This document shows, in pieces, positions 32,794-40,815 of a stretch of DNA of 64,000 nucleotides. The notes below the pieces were generated by a model. That model saw only the letters and a program-made list of their open reading frames with translations. It did no database searches and had not been told where the DNA came from. Position 1 is the stretch's first letter, and each line of letters begins with the position of its first letter. Source of the stretch: Streptomyces sp. V4I2 (GTDB taxonomy: Bacteria > Actinomycetota > Actinomycetes > Streptomycetales > Streptomycetaceae); the NCBI RefSeq assembly GCF_030817655.1, contig NZ_JAUSZM010000002.1, forward strand, positions 1 to 64,000, written 5' to 3'. Made by a program: the position numbers and the translations under genes.

Positions 32794-35397
32794 ATGGACA
32801 TCCGGTCGGTGGTGCGCGGGATCGCCGGGGAGCAGGAGCTCCTCGGCAGCCCCGAGGTGCGGGTGGCGGTCCTCGACGGCCCGGTGGACGTGGCGCATCC
32901 CTGTTTCCCGGGATCGAACCTCACCCGGCTGCCCACTTTGGTGTCCGGTCCGGCTGGTCCGGGGCCGATGTCGCTGCATGGCACGCATGTCACGAGCCTT
33001 CTGTTCGGGCAGCCCGGTTCGCCGGTGTCCGGTCTCGTGCCGCGCTGCACGGGCCTGCTGCTGCCGGTGTTCCGGGAGTCCCCGGACGGCCGGGTGACGC
33101 GCGTGCCGCAGCTCGACCTGGCGCGGGCCGTCGAACAGGCCGTGGAGGCGGGGGCCCATGTCCTCAACATCAGCGGCGGGGAGCGCACCCCCCAGGGTGC
33201 GCCGGACAGCATGCTGGCGCGGGCGCTTCGGCTGTGCGAGGAGAACGGGGTGCTGGTGGTCGCGGCCGTCGGGAATGACGGGTGCGACTGCCTGCAGGCC
33301 CCCGCCGCCACGCCGTCCGTGCTCGCCGTGGGGGCTGCCGACGCCGCCGGAGCGCCGCTCGACATCAACAACTGGGGTGCCGCGTACCGGCTGAACGGCG
33401 TGCTGGCGCCCGGACAGGACATCCAGGGCGCCGCGCCCGGCGGCTCGCTCGCCTCGCTGACCGGCAGCAGCTTCGCCGCCCCGGCGGTGACCGGGGTCGT
33501 TGCGCTGCTGGTGGCACAGCAGTTGGCGCAGGGCCGCAAGGCCGACCCGCTCGCCGCGGGCCGCGCCGTGCGCGACTCCGCGATCCGCCCGCCGTGCGGG
33601 CCCAACGATGCGCCCCAGTGCCGCAGGCTGCTCGGCGGCCGGCTGAATGCCGCCGGCGCCTTCGCCCTGGTCAACGGGGAGAAACGCCCGGCTTTTGCCG
33701 GCTACCGGACGACTCACGCCGAACCGAAGGAGAGAGCCATCGTCATGGACACGAACGCCGTACACGCGCAGACCGAGGAACCGCCCGAGGCCGTGCCCGC
33801 CGCCGCCTCCCAGGCGCCCGCGGGTGCCCCAGCCCCGGCACCGCAGCCCGCGCCCTCACAGGCCGCACCCGCACAGGCACCGGTCCCCGGTGAGGCACCG
33901 ATTGCCGCGCCCCCGCCGCCGGCCTCGTGGCCCGCGCCGCCGCCCTCCTGGCCGACCGCGTCTGCGGCGGTACCGGCTGGGGTGCAGGCCTCCGTCCAAC
34001 CCGCCGCGCCGGTCGCACCCCCTCCCCCCGCCGCGCCTCCCGCGCAGCCCGCCGGGCCTGTCACAGCCGCGCCCGCCGCTGCGCCCCCTGCGCCTGTCGC
34101 AGCCCAGCCCGCGGCGCCCGCCGGCGCCGCGCCGGCCGCTGCCTACCCGGCGAACCCGGGCGTCTGCCCGTCCTGCGCTGGATGCGGCGGTACCTGCGCA
34201 GGCGCAGGCGGGCGTCCCAGCGGGGACGGTGCCGCCGCTGCTGCCCCCGCTGCCCCGCCGCCCCCTGGGAAGCAGCTGATCTACGCGATCGGCACCATCG
34301 GGTTCGACTTCCAGACCGAGGCCCGCCGGGACAGCTTCCGCCAGCAGATGCCGAACTGGGTCATTGAGGCCACAAAGGACCAGGCGGAGCAGGAGGTCCA
34401 GCCGAACATCTACGACCCCAGGCAACTGCACGCCTACCTGAGCAAGAACCCGTGGGCCTGCGACAAGCTGACCTGGACGCTCAACATGGACGCCACCCCG
34501 CTCTATGCCCTCGAGGCCGAGATGCCGGTGGGCATGGACTGGACCCGGCCCATCATCGAAGACCCCAAGGAGTCTTCGCAGCAGGTCCAGCGTCGCGCCC
34601 AGGGCGCCACCGACCACCCCGAAAAGCTCGCCCAGCTCCTTGAGACCTTCTCGTATCCGCCGGTCTCCTACGTCTACCGGACCTTCCGGGACGCCATCTT
34701 GGGACAGGCCAAGAACAAGGACGAAGACGACTTCGTCTCCCGCGTGTCGGTACCCGGAATCCTGACGGACCGCACGGTCCGGTTGTACTCGGGCCAGGTC
34801 GTCCCGGTGGTCGAGGTCAAGAGCCGAGGCCTGTTCACCTGGAACGAGACACTGCTGGTCAACGCGGTAGTCGCCGCAGTGATCGAGAAGCGCGTCCAGG
34901 AGGCACGCGAGGCGGCACGCAAGGAGGCGGAGGCGGCACACAAGGACGCCGACGCGTCCCAGTCGGCGCAGTATTCTGCCGAGGCCCAGGTCCGCGATGA
35001 GTTCGCCGGCGTCAAGGGAACGTTCCTCAAGAAGTCCGTGCGCGCCCTGCTGGACAAGATCTACTGGCAGTTCCGCAACCTCGGCCAGAGTTCCGGCGAC
35101 CGCGCGCTGAACGCGGCGGGCACCAACGCGTTCCTGGTCGGCCACGAGATCCAGGACGGCGTCCTGTCCGCGGAGCACGTCCCCGGCAGCAGCGACAACT
35201 TCTACTCGCTGAACACCGTCAGCGTGTCCAAGAGCCCCTTCTGCCGCCCCGGTTCGGACTGCCAGGACGTCGTCATGACCTTCTTCGACCCGGAGAACGA
35301 CCAGCGGGCGCCGGTGTCGTACCTGTTCACGTTCGACGTGAGCGACGAACTGCCGGTCAGTCTCGCTCCGGTCCACACATTCATCGGCGGCCTGTGA
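32794..35397 (+). CDS. PatA/PatG-family subtilisin-like maturation protease, 867 aa
   Basis: Residues 20-290 are a subtilisin domain with catalytic Asp28 (VAVLDGPVD), His62 (LHGTHVTSLL), Asn161 (AAVGND) and Ser226 (TGSSFAAPAVTG). Residues about 325-455 are a Pro/Ala-rich linker, then a Cys cluster CPSCAGCGGTC. Residues about 493-867 (KQLIYAIGTIGFDFQTEARR ... QLHAYLSKNPWACDKLTWTL) match the C-terminal domain of cyanobactin maturation proteases (PatA/PatG family, TIGR03895). No signal peptide is seen, so it acts in the cytoplasm. The ATG at 32794 follows GGAGG. It heads an operon of small peptide genes, its likely substrates. Confidence 0.85.
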   Translation: MDIRSVVRGIAGEQELLGSPEVRVAVLDGPVDVAHPCFPGSNLTRLPTLVSGPAGPGPMSLHGTHVTSLLFGQPGSPVSGLVPRCTGLLLPVFRESPDGRVTRVPQLDLARAVEQAVEAGAHVLNISGGERTPQGAPDSMLARALRLCEENGVLVVAAVGNDGCDCLQAPAATPSVLAVGAADAAGAPLDINNWGAAYRLNGVLAPGQDIQGAAPGGSLASLTGSSFAAPAVTGVVALLVAQQLAQGRKADPLAAGRAVRDSAIRPPCGPNDAPQCRRLLGGRLNAAGAFALVNGEKRPAFAGYRTTHAEPKERAIVMDTNAVHAQTEEPPEAVPAAASQAPAGAPAPAPQPAPSQAAPAQAPVPGEAPIAAPPPPASWPAPPPSWPTASAAVPAGVQASVQPAAPVAPPPPAAPPAQPAGPVTAAPAAAPPAPVAAQPAAPAGAAPAAAYPANPGVCPSCAGCGGTCAGAGGRPSGDGAAAAAPAAPPPPGKQLIYAIGTIGFDFQTEARRDSFRQQMPNWVIEATKDQAEQEVQPNIYDPRQLHAYLSKNPWACDKLTWTLNMDATPLYALEAEMPVGMDWTRPIIEDPKESSQQVQRRAQGATDHPEKLAQLLETFSYPPVSYVYRTFRDAILGQAKNKDEDDFVSRVSVPGILTDRTVRLYSGQVVPVVEVKSRGLFTWNETLLVNAVVAAVIEKRVQEAREAARKEAEAAHKDADASQSAQYSAEAQVRDEFAGVKGTFLKKSVRALLDKIYWQFRNLGQSSGDRALNAAGTNAFLVGHEIQDGVLSAEHVPGSSDNFYSLNTVSVSKSPFCRPGSDCQDVVMTFFDPENDQRAPVSYLFTFDVSDELPVSLAPVHTFIGGL

Positions 35398-35427
35398 CCG
35401 CCCCCGCCCCCACCGAGGAGCTCTCTC

Positions 35428-35616
35428 ATGGACAAGACCACCACCCCCGTGCCTGCCTCACTTCCCCTGCAGGCGCCGCCAATCTGCCGCGAACTGTGGC
35501 AGGAGCCGCAGGAGCGGCGCAGTGGCCACGGTGTGCAGGCGGCCCGCTCGGGCTGCGCGGAACTGTGGGGACCTGCCCGGCAGATGTGCTACGCGCGGCG
35601 CTCGGAAGCACTCTGA
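35428..35616 (+). CDS. Candidate precursor peptide A, 62 aa
   Basis: The ATG at 35428, 30 bases after the protease stop, follows GAGGAG. The N-terminal part has SLPLQAPPICR, aligning with the PFQAPAIDR motif of the next three peptides, and later GVQA followed by ARSGCAELWGPARQMCYARR, a Cys-containing core unlike the others. It also has an internal repeat (ICRELWQEP... and GCAELWGPAR). It is probably cut by the upstream protease; any further modification is unknown. Confidence 0.65.
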   Translation: MDKTTTPVPASLPLQAPPICRELWQEPQERRSGHGVQAARSGCAELWGPARQMCYARRSEAL

Positions 35617-35695
35617 CAGGTCCGTAGCGGGAGCAGCACCCAAGCCTCCGGCGGCAACCGCTCGCCGGCCAGTCACCAAGGGAAAGGTGAGAAAG

Positions 35696-35884
35696 ATGAA
35701 CGAGTCGTTTACGCGGCGCGAGGAGAAGTCGGCTCCGTCCGGCGCTCCGCGGACGCCGTTCCAGACCCCCGCCATCGACCGCGACCCGGTCGGGCCCAAG
35801 GGCTCCGGCGACAGCATCGACGGCGTCCAGGCCAACTTCGGCTGGGGCAACCTGCTGGACATCGCGAAGAAGGTCCTCTTCTAG
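35696..35884 (+). CDS. Candidate precursor peptide B, 62 aa
   Basis: The ATG follows AGGGAAAGGTGAG. The leader region contains APRTPFQTPAIDRDPVG, a short Gly/Ser/Asp spacer, then GVQA and the core NFGWGNLLDIAKKVLF, which would form an amphipathic, slightly cationic helix. There is no Cys and no double-Gly cleavage site. Same plan as C and D. Confidence 0.75.
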   Translation: MNESFTRREEKSAPSGAPRTPFQTPAIDRDPVGPKGSGDSIDGVQANFGWGNLLDIAKKVLF

Positions 35885-35969
35885 AGGCCGCCATGCACCA
35901 TCCGTCGCGGCAGCGGTGACGGGCGCCTGAGCCCCCGGCACCGCTGCACGGCCCTGAGAGGACACCGGG

Positions 35970-36176
35970 ATGAACAGTGAAATCCCGCAGAGCCCCACGT
36001 CGTCCGCCACCTTGCGGACGCCCTTCCAGGCGCCCGCGATCGACCGGAGCCCGCTGCCCCCGGCACGCACCGACGCCAACGCGCCGGGCGCCGAGGCGAA
36101 TTGGGAAATGCCGTGGAAGCTGATCGGCCACGGCGCCAAGGGTGTCCTGGACGCCTGGCTCTCCGGCTCGGCTTAG
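35970..36176 (+). CDS. Candidate precursor peptide C, 68 aa
   Basis: The leader contains SATLRTPFQAPAIDRSP; GAEA then precedes a core beginning NWEMPWKLIGHG and ending LDAWLSGSA, rich in Trp and hydrophobic residues. The gap from peptide B holds a 9-bp hairpin (35910-35918 with 35939-35947), perhaps an attenuator that sets the ratio of the peptides. Confidence 0.75.
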   Translation: MNSEIPQSPTSSATLRTPFQAPAIDRSPLPPARTDANAPGAEANWEMPWKLIGHGAKGVLDAWLSGSA

Positions 36177-36207
36177 CACCTCGACCCTGCACGGAAAGGA
36201 CACGGAC

Positions 36208-36396
36208 ATGAACCAGGACTACTCACCGCCAGCGGCCCCGTCGGCCGTTCTGCGGACGCCCTTCCAGGCGCCTGCGGTCGACCGGACCGCCCCGGTCGCG
36301 AAGGCCGCGGGCACCGAGAACGGCGGCGGCGTCGAGGCGGACTTCGCCTGGCTGCTGCCGCTGGCCACGAAGGCGATCGGCGCCTTCCTCAAGTGA
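36208..36396 (+). CDS. Candidate precursor peptide D, 62 aa
   Basis: The leader SAVLRTPFQAPAVDRTAP is nearly identical to that of C; GVEA precedes the core DFAWLLPLATKAIGAFLK, a strongly hydrophobic helix with two Lys. The start ATG at 36208 follows GGAAAGGA. B, C and D arose by duplication with conserved leaders and diverged cores, the usual pattern of bacteriocin and RiPP precursors. Confidence 0.75.
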   Translation: MNQDYSPPAAPSAVLRTPFQAPAVDRTAPVAKAAGTENGGGVEADFAWLLPLATKAIGAFLK

Positions 36397-36458
36397 GGAC
36401 CGCGTGCCGGCGGCGGATTCTTCCACGGCCGTCGGCGAGGTCCTGAAAGGACGGTGGC

Positions 36459-36758
36459 ATGAACGACAAGTCCGAAGCGAACGCTGCGGACTCACGTGCC
36501 CGGCTCAACCTCCCCCTGCTGGGGACGGTAGAGCGCCGCTGGGACACGTACCAGCCCTTCCTGAAGGCGGTGCGCGTCTACAAGTACAAGACCGAGGAGG
36601 AACCCGAACAGGAAAAGGTGGGCTTCCTGATGGAGGAGCCCCCGCCCAAGTCCACCTTCGGCTCCGACGTCTCGGACCCGTCCTCCTGGGACAGCCCGGA
36701 CGACCGGGGCTGGAACTGCCCGCCGGGTGAGCCCTGCACCTGGCTCGGCCCGGTCTAG
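36459..36758 (+). CDS. Small operon protein E with CPPGEPC tail, 99 aa
   Basis: Follows peptide D in the same operon, with a weak site before the ATG at 36459. The N-terminal half is basic and aromatic (RRWDTYQPFLKAVRVYKYKT); the C-terminus is acidic, then RGWNCPPGEPCTWLGPV with two Cys. It could be a different precursor, an immunity protein or a leader-binding partner; I cannot tell. RLNLPLLGTVER only faintly recalls the leader motif of A-D. Confidence 0.6.
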   Translation: MNDKSEANAADSRARLNLPLLGTVERRWDTYQPFLKAVRVYKYKTEEEPEQEKVGFLMEEPPPKSTFGSDVSDPSSWDSPDDRGWNCPPGEPCTWLGPV

Positions 36759-36765
36759 AAGGAGC

Positions 36766-36804
36766 CTCTCCCCGGCCGCCCTTCACAGCGGCGGCCGGGG
36801 AGAG
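36766..36804 (+). terminator. Strong terminator ending the peptide operon
   Basis: A 15-bp perfect stem (CTCTCCCCGGCCGCC with GGCGGCCGGGGAGAG) closes on a nine-base loop, eight bases after the stop of gene E. Confidence 0.85.
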
Positions 36805-36849
36805 CGGCGCCTCATCGCAACGGCAGCAGGCACAACCGGAAGAAGCAGG

Positions 36850-37272
36850 ATGGTGGAAGCGATGACCGTGACGGATCGGATACAGGACGAACAGCACCGG
36901 CACGCCGCCGACGCCGCACGACGGTACCGGGAGGTCACCCCGCAACGGGAGCGGATCGAGGAGGAACAGGCGGCCGGGGTGCGCTTCCCCGACACGCCGC
37001 AGGCGCTGGCGGTGCGCGCCGAGCGGATCCTCGACCGGGGCGCGGTACCGCCCGCGGCGATGGTTGCCGGCATCCGCGCCCAGCCCATGGACCTGCCGCA
37101 GGCCTACGAGCGCATCATCGGCCTCGCCAGCGAACTGCAGGCCGCGAGCTTCCTGCCGCGCGGCGTACGGGCGGCCGCCACGGTGGCGCGGATCGGTCTG
37201 CGCCGCAACGGCCGCGAACTCCCCCTCGGTACCGGCTTTTTGGTGTCTGACCGGCTGATGCTCACCAATCAG
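36850..37272 (+). pseudogene. Trypsin-like protease gene truncated by IS remnant
   Basis: About 140 residues remain: a charged helical N-terminus (TDRIQDEQHRHAADAARRYR) and the first strands of a chymotrypsin-fold protease (VARIGLRRNGRELPLGTGFL then VSDRLMLTN). At LTN, where the catalytic His (usually LTNHHV) should follow, the frame runs into IS5-type transposase sequence (GFVVLPRRWKVERT). The catalytic triad is therefore absent. Its position after the peptide operon suggests an original link, but a terminator lies between. Confidence 0.7.
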
Positions 37273-37481
37273 GGCTTCGTCGTCCTGCCCCGCCGCTGGA
37301 AAGTCGAGCGCACGATTCGGCTGGTGCATGAACGCCCGCCGCAACGCACGCGACTACGACACGCCTCCCGCAGCACTCCGAAGCACACCTGAACTGGGCA
37401 CTCATCACCATGATGACCCGACGCCTGACCCGCAAAAACGCCCGCGCTGGCATGTGGAACAAGAGGATCGCCTCGGGCTAG
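37273..37481 (+). mobile_element. IS5-family transposase C-terminal remnant
   Basis: GFVVLPRRWKVERT, then NARRNARDYD and, one frame away, LPQHSEAHLNWALITMMTRR ending at TAG 37481, is the usual C-terminus of IS112/IS5-type transposases. The rest of the element is missing, and frameshifts show it is dead. Confidence 0.8.
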
Positions 37482-37488
37482 GGACTCA

Positions 37489-37632
37489 TCACTGAGTTCG
37501 ACGCCCGTGACGGCGCTTGGCACGCCCGGATCCGCGGAGTCCGTCTCGCAGGTTGATGAACTCGAGGACTCCAGCGATCCCTCGGCCGATCCATCGCAGC
37601 AGACGGGGTGCTGAACTGGTCAGGTCATCCAC
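37489..37632 (-). CDS. Small cationic amphipathic peptide ORF, 47 aa
   Basis: The GTG at 37632 follows GGGGGAAAC; a longer form from 37656 or 37692 is possible. The sequence has SAPRLLRWIGRGIAGVLEFI followed by a strongly basic tail (GRAKRRHGRRTQ), which would make a cationic amphipathic helix. It has no P[FL]QAP leader motif. It may be an antimicrobial-type peptide or a chance frame. Confidence 0.4.
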   Translation of the reverse strand: MDDLTSSAPRLLRWIGRGIAGVLEFINLRDGLRGSGRAKRRHGRRTQ

Positions 37633-37924
37633 GGTGTTTCCCCCAGCAGTTTTCACAGCGGAGCCCCCGCCATGATCAGAACTCTCCTCCACAAGTTATC
37701 CGATGTCCGAGCTGAGTCCGACAGTCGGTTCGATGCGGGAAGCGCCTACGGGCATGCCGGTTGAGGAAGCCGAACGCGCTCATGGAACGCAGGCGTTGGG
37801 CCGTTGGCATACGTGCGCACTACCGAATGGCCTCAGGTTGCGCACGATGACGATCAAACGGTCCGCTTCCTGCTGGTACCCCGGCCGAGAGCCGGTCCCG
37901 TCAGCCCTCCGAGTCGCCGTCTGG

Positions 37925-38113
37925 CTACGACGTCGCGGCCTTGCGTTCCCTGCGGGACCGCAACCACGAGCCCAGGAACCAGACGGCCACGACCGACCCG
38001 GACGTCACCGCAGTGTTCAGCCAGCCCCGGTAAATGCCCGCGAAGCCGGTGACGAAGCGCATGACGATGGTGAACACGACCCAAATCATCAGCCATCGAG
38101 CCGTCTTGGCCAT
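37925..38113 (-). CDS. Small membrane protein, 62 aa
   Basis: MAKTARWLMIWVVFTIVMRF and NTAVTSGSVVAVWFLGSWLR form two membrane helices with a basic C-terminus. The ATG at 38113 follows CAGAGG. Small two-helix proteins near bacteriocin clusters are sometimes immunity factors; here that is only a possibility. The gaps on both sides (37633-37924, 38114-38492) show no other supported gene. Confidence 0.55.
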   Translation of the reverse strand: MAKTARWLMIWVVFTIVMRFVTGFAGIYRGWLNTAVTSGSVVAVWFLGSWLRSRRERKAATS

Positions 38114-38492
38114 TCGCCTCTGTTCTCGCACAGCGCGAGCATAACGGTGGGCCTGAAGGAGAGCAGGTCAGTCCTCGAACTGTCGTGTTCCACACGAGCC
38201 GCAGCCGGTCTCACTGCCGGGCCACCTGCCGACGACATCCTGGGCAATGAAACGCTGCCGGCCCTGAAGACGGCACGGTCGGCGGAGTGCTGGTCGGCCT
38301 GCCCAGCGAATCAGATAGTGAGTTTCGGGTTCAAAAACACCTATGACATCTCGTGATGGTTTGTGATCTTCGTTTAGGTAGTGCGGCCGTGTTCCATGCT
38401 GCGGCCAGGATCCAGAAGAGCCAGAACGAGGGAGAAGCTTGTTCCCGGCACGCTCGATCGCGCCGAAGGGAATCGCGGGAGAGAGCTGTCGG

Positions 38493-39659
38493 CTACTGCT
38501 CGCCCAGACTGGTGGCGTGCTGGTCCACCTCGATGTCCGAGCGCCGTACGCCGGTGAATCGTGTGGGCCGGAAGGCCCCAAGGAGGTCCTGCTCCTGATC
38601 GGTTGTGATCTCGTACGCGACCAGGCGTCCCAGAATCGGCGCCAGGGTGACCCCGCTGTGCGAGACGAGGCAGTAGACGCGGGACTGCGCGGAGGCATAG
38701 CCGGCGACGGTGTGGCCGTCCGCGGGCAGTGACCGGAAGCCGATGCGCAGGTCGATCTCCGGTGCCCGGCCGGGGTCGGGCAGCAGGGCGGAGAACCGGC
38801 GGGCGAGGGTGCTTGCGATGTCCCCGTCCGCGGACGGCGGGTCCGCCGGATCGACGTGGGCGTTCAGATCGAGAGCCTGCAGGACGGTATGCCCGCCAGC
38901 CTCGGGGCGGAGGTTGAGGCCGGGGCTGTGGATCACGCAGCGCAGGTCGAGTTGTGGTGACCTGGCGTACCCGAGCAGGCCGACGGTCTGCGCTCCGCGA
39001 CCGGCATCCGTCACCATGGGAACGTCGATCCCGGCCCGTGCGGCGAGCCGTTCTGTCCAGCGGCCTGCCGCCAGGACGACTCGATCGCCGGTGCAGACCT
39101 CGCCTCCGGCCAGGGTGACGGATACTCGGTCAGGCCCGTCGTTGATGGCTACGACCTCGCCGATCGTGAACGTGGCTCCGTGCTGCTCAGCGTCCGCCAG
39201 CAGGTTGTTCACGAAACGGTCCGGCAGAACGTATCCCTCGCTGGGGAAGTGTGCGATGGACGTGATGGTCGCCGGGATGCGGAGGCCGCCTGCGGTCCGC
39301 GCCGCTTCGTTGGGGGTGACCCAGTGTGCGGGGTAGCCGAGTGCCTGCAGTCGTTCCACGTTGTCGGCGAGCCGCTGCTCGTTTGCGGCGTCCGCCCACT
39401 GCAGCGCTCCGCTGGGGAAGTACGACGGTGCGCCGCGCAGTTGCCCGGCGAGCCTGGCGTGCTCCTCCATTCCCGCGAGGTTCAACCGGTGGTAGTCCGG
39501 GTCGGGCTTCCGGCTGGAGTTGGTCCAGGCGAAGGTGGTCGCGGTCGTGCCGGTGCCGGCTCCCCGCTGATCGAGCAGGAGAACGTCCTCGCCGGCGACG
39601 GCAAGCTGCCTCGCGACGCTCACGCCCAGCACGCCGGCACCGACGATGATGACCTTCAT
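38493..39659 (-). CDS. FAD-dependent oxidoreductase (DAO family), 388 aa
   Basis: The N-terminal dinucleotide-binding motif VIIVGAGVLGVSVARQLAVA (GxGxxG) and the C-terminal IGFRSLPADGHTVAGYAS and VYCLVSHSGVTLAPILGRLV are those of D-amino-acid/glycine-oxidase-like flavoenzymes. Length fits the family. The substrate cannot be read from the sequence. A GntR-type regulator gene lies 34 bases upstream on the same strand and probably controls it. Confidence 0.85.
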   Translation of the reverse strand: MKVIIVGAGVLGVSVARQLAVAGEDVLLLDQRGAGTGTTATTFAWTNSSRKPDPDYHRLNLAGMEEHARLAGQLRGAPSYFPSGALQWADAANEQRLADNVERLQALGYPAHWVTPNEAARTAGGLRIPATITSIAHFPSEGYVLPDRFVNNLLADAEQHGATFTIGEVVAINDGPDRVSVTLAGGEVCTGDRVVLAAGRWTERLAARAGIDVPMVTDAGRGAQTVGLLGYARSPQLDLRCVIHSPGLNLRPEAGGHTVLQALDLNAHVDPADPPSADGDIASTLARRFSALLPDPGRAPEIDLRIGFRSLPADGHTVAGYASAQSRVYCLVSHSGVTLAPILGRLVAYEITTDQEQDLLGAFRPTRFTGVRRSDIEVDQHATSLGEQ

Positions 39660-39693
39660 TGTGTGCGCATCCTTTCTGGCAGCGGCACGCTGC

Positions 39694-40407
39694 TCACATG
39701 GCGGGGACGGGAAGCTCCAGGAAGAACTCGGCGGTTCCCGGACGGACGAGGGTCGTCACCACCTCGACGGTGCTGCCGTCATCGGCACGCAACTCCCTGC
39801 GCCTCAGCAGCGCGGGCGTTCCGGTCTCGCTGTGCAGCAATGCGGCGTCGTGCTCGTCGAGGGCCACCGGGTCGAGGTAAAGCCGGATCGAGTCGATCGG
39901 TACTCCTCTGCGCTGCAGATACGGGAGGGTGACGAGGTCTTCGAGGTTCTCGTTCAGCAGGTCGGGGGCGGCCGCGAAGAGGACGACGTGCCGCTCGACC
40001 GACTGCGGCTCCTCGCGTACGTTCAGTTTGCGGCGGACCAATTCCACTACGGCCGTGTCGGCGGAGGCGCCAGGGAGGGTCAGGATGGCGTCGGCGGCCC
40101 TGACGATCCGCGCGGAAACCACTTCGTGTCTGCCCGGCGCGCCCTTTGCGGCTGCCGCAGGGGTGACGAAGTTGAGCAGATTGATCTGCCGCGTCACGTC
40201 CGCCACGAACGATCCGTGGCGCCGCTGGCGGATTGCCAGCCCCGCCTCGGCCAGGTCGTTGAGGACCCGCTGGGCCGTGGCACGACTGACGCCGTACTCG
40301 GCGGAGATATCCATCTCGCTTGGCAGACGCGAGCCCGGCGAAAGGGCCCGGGACAGGATCTTCGCTTCGAACTCTCGCCTGATCTGTACATAGAGTGGCA
40401 CGGTCAT
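39694..40407 (-). CDS. GntR/UTRA-family regulator, 237 aa
   Basis: An N-terminal GntR winged helix (PLYVQIRREFEAKILSRALS ... EYGVSRATAQRVLNDLAEAGL) is followed by a UTRA ligand domain (VVELVRRKLNVREEPQSVER ... LLHSETGTPALLRRRELRAD). The ATG at 40407 is right behind TAGACCGTACA, a sequence repeated at 40783, suggesting autoregulation. It is probably cotranscribed with the oxidoreductase. Confidence 0.85.
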   Translation of the reverse strand: MTVPLYVQIRREFEAKILSRALSPGSRLPSEMDISAEYGVSRATAQRVLNDLAEAGLAIRQRRHGSFVADVTRQINLLNFVTPAAAAKGAPGRHEVVSARIVRAADAILTLPGASADTAVVELVRRKLNVREEPQSVERHVVLFAAAPDLLNENLEDLVTLPYLQRRGVPIDSIRLYLDPVALDEHDAALLHSETGTPALLRRRELRADDGSTVEVVTTLVRPGTAEFFLELPVPAM

Positions 40408-40410
40408 GGT

Positions 40411-40815
40411 TAGACCGTACATTCACTCGATTGACTGGTAAGAGCGAGCTGACCAGCCCAGTCTTCAACGTCCGAGCCTTATGGGCGGGGTGCTGTTCCC
40501 GACCTGGTCCGCGCGGTTGCCGGGCGGGTTCGACCGTGACCACGGAGCCGAGCCGACGACGGTACGGGCGCGGCTGCGCCTGGAGCCTTCCGGACCGCAG
40601 ATGACGGGCGATCGGCCCCGCCTTCACCGATTCGCTGACGACGCGCTGGGCCCCGTAACGGCCGGCGCCGTTCCCCCGGTGGAGATCCTTTCAGCCGGTA
40701 GTCGAGCGCCAGAGGGCTGGACCCTTGCCTGATTCGTCATGTCGGTCTCCCGCCCGATCTGCACATGACCAGCGCCGTCCGCTAGACCGTACAATCAGAT
40801 AATTGACCGGTCAAT
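40411..40815 (-). promoter_or_regulatory. Duplicated GntR-gene promoter/operator
   Basis: TAGACCGTACA followed after a few bases by GATTGACTGGT (40411-40440) recurs as TAGACCGTACAATCAGATAA plus TTGACCGGTCAAT (40783-40815). The second copy holds the perfect palindrome ATTGACCGGTCAAT, and on the minus strand reads as -35 TTGACC, 17 bases, -10 TACGGT. Sequence next to it (40750-40775, CGCCCGATCTGCACAT) matches the gene start at 40378-40393, so it is the 5' relic of a second GntR gene. No gene is seen from 40819 to 41205. Confidence 0.55.

Noticed and set aside
32655..33765. Long minus-strand frames opposite the protease
   Set aside because: The plus strand carries an intact subtilisin triad; the minus frames are codon shadows.
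33780..34260. Possible CRISPR or tandem DNA repeat in the Pro/Ala linker of the protease
   Set aside because: It is only low-complexity coding sequence (PAP, AAP codons) without regular spacing or spacers.
37703..38356. Plus-strand frame of 217 residues
   Set aside because: Composition is unlike a protein, with no domain, and it overlaps a better-supported small membrane protein on the other strand.
38168..38698. 176-residue minus-strand frame
   Set aside because: It overlaps the end of the FAD oxidoreductase in another frame, is Ser/Arg/Pro low-complexity and lacks a start site.
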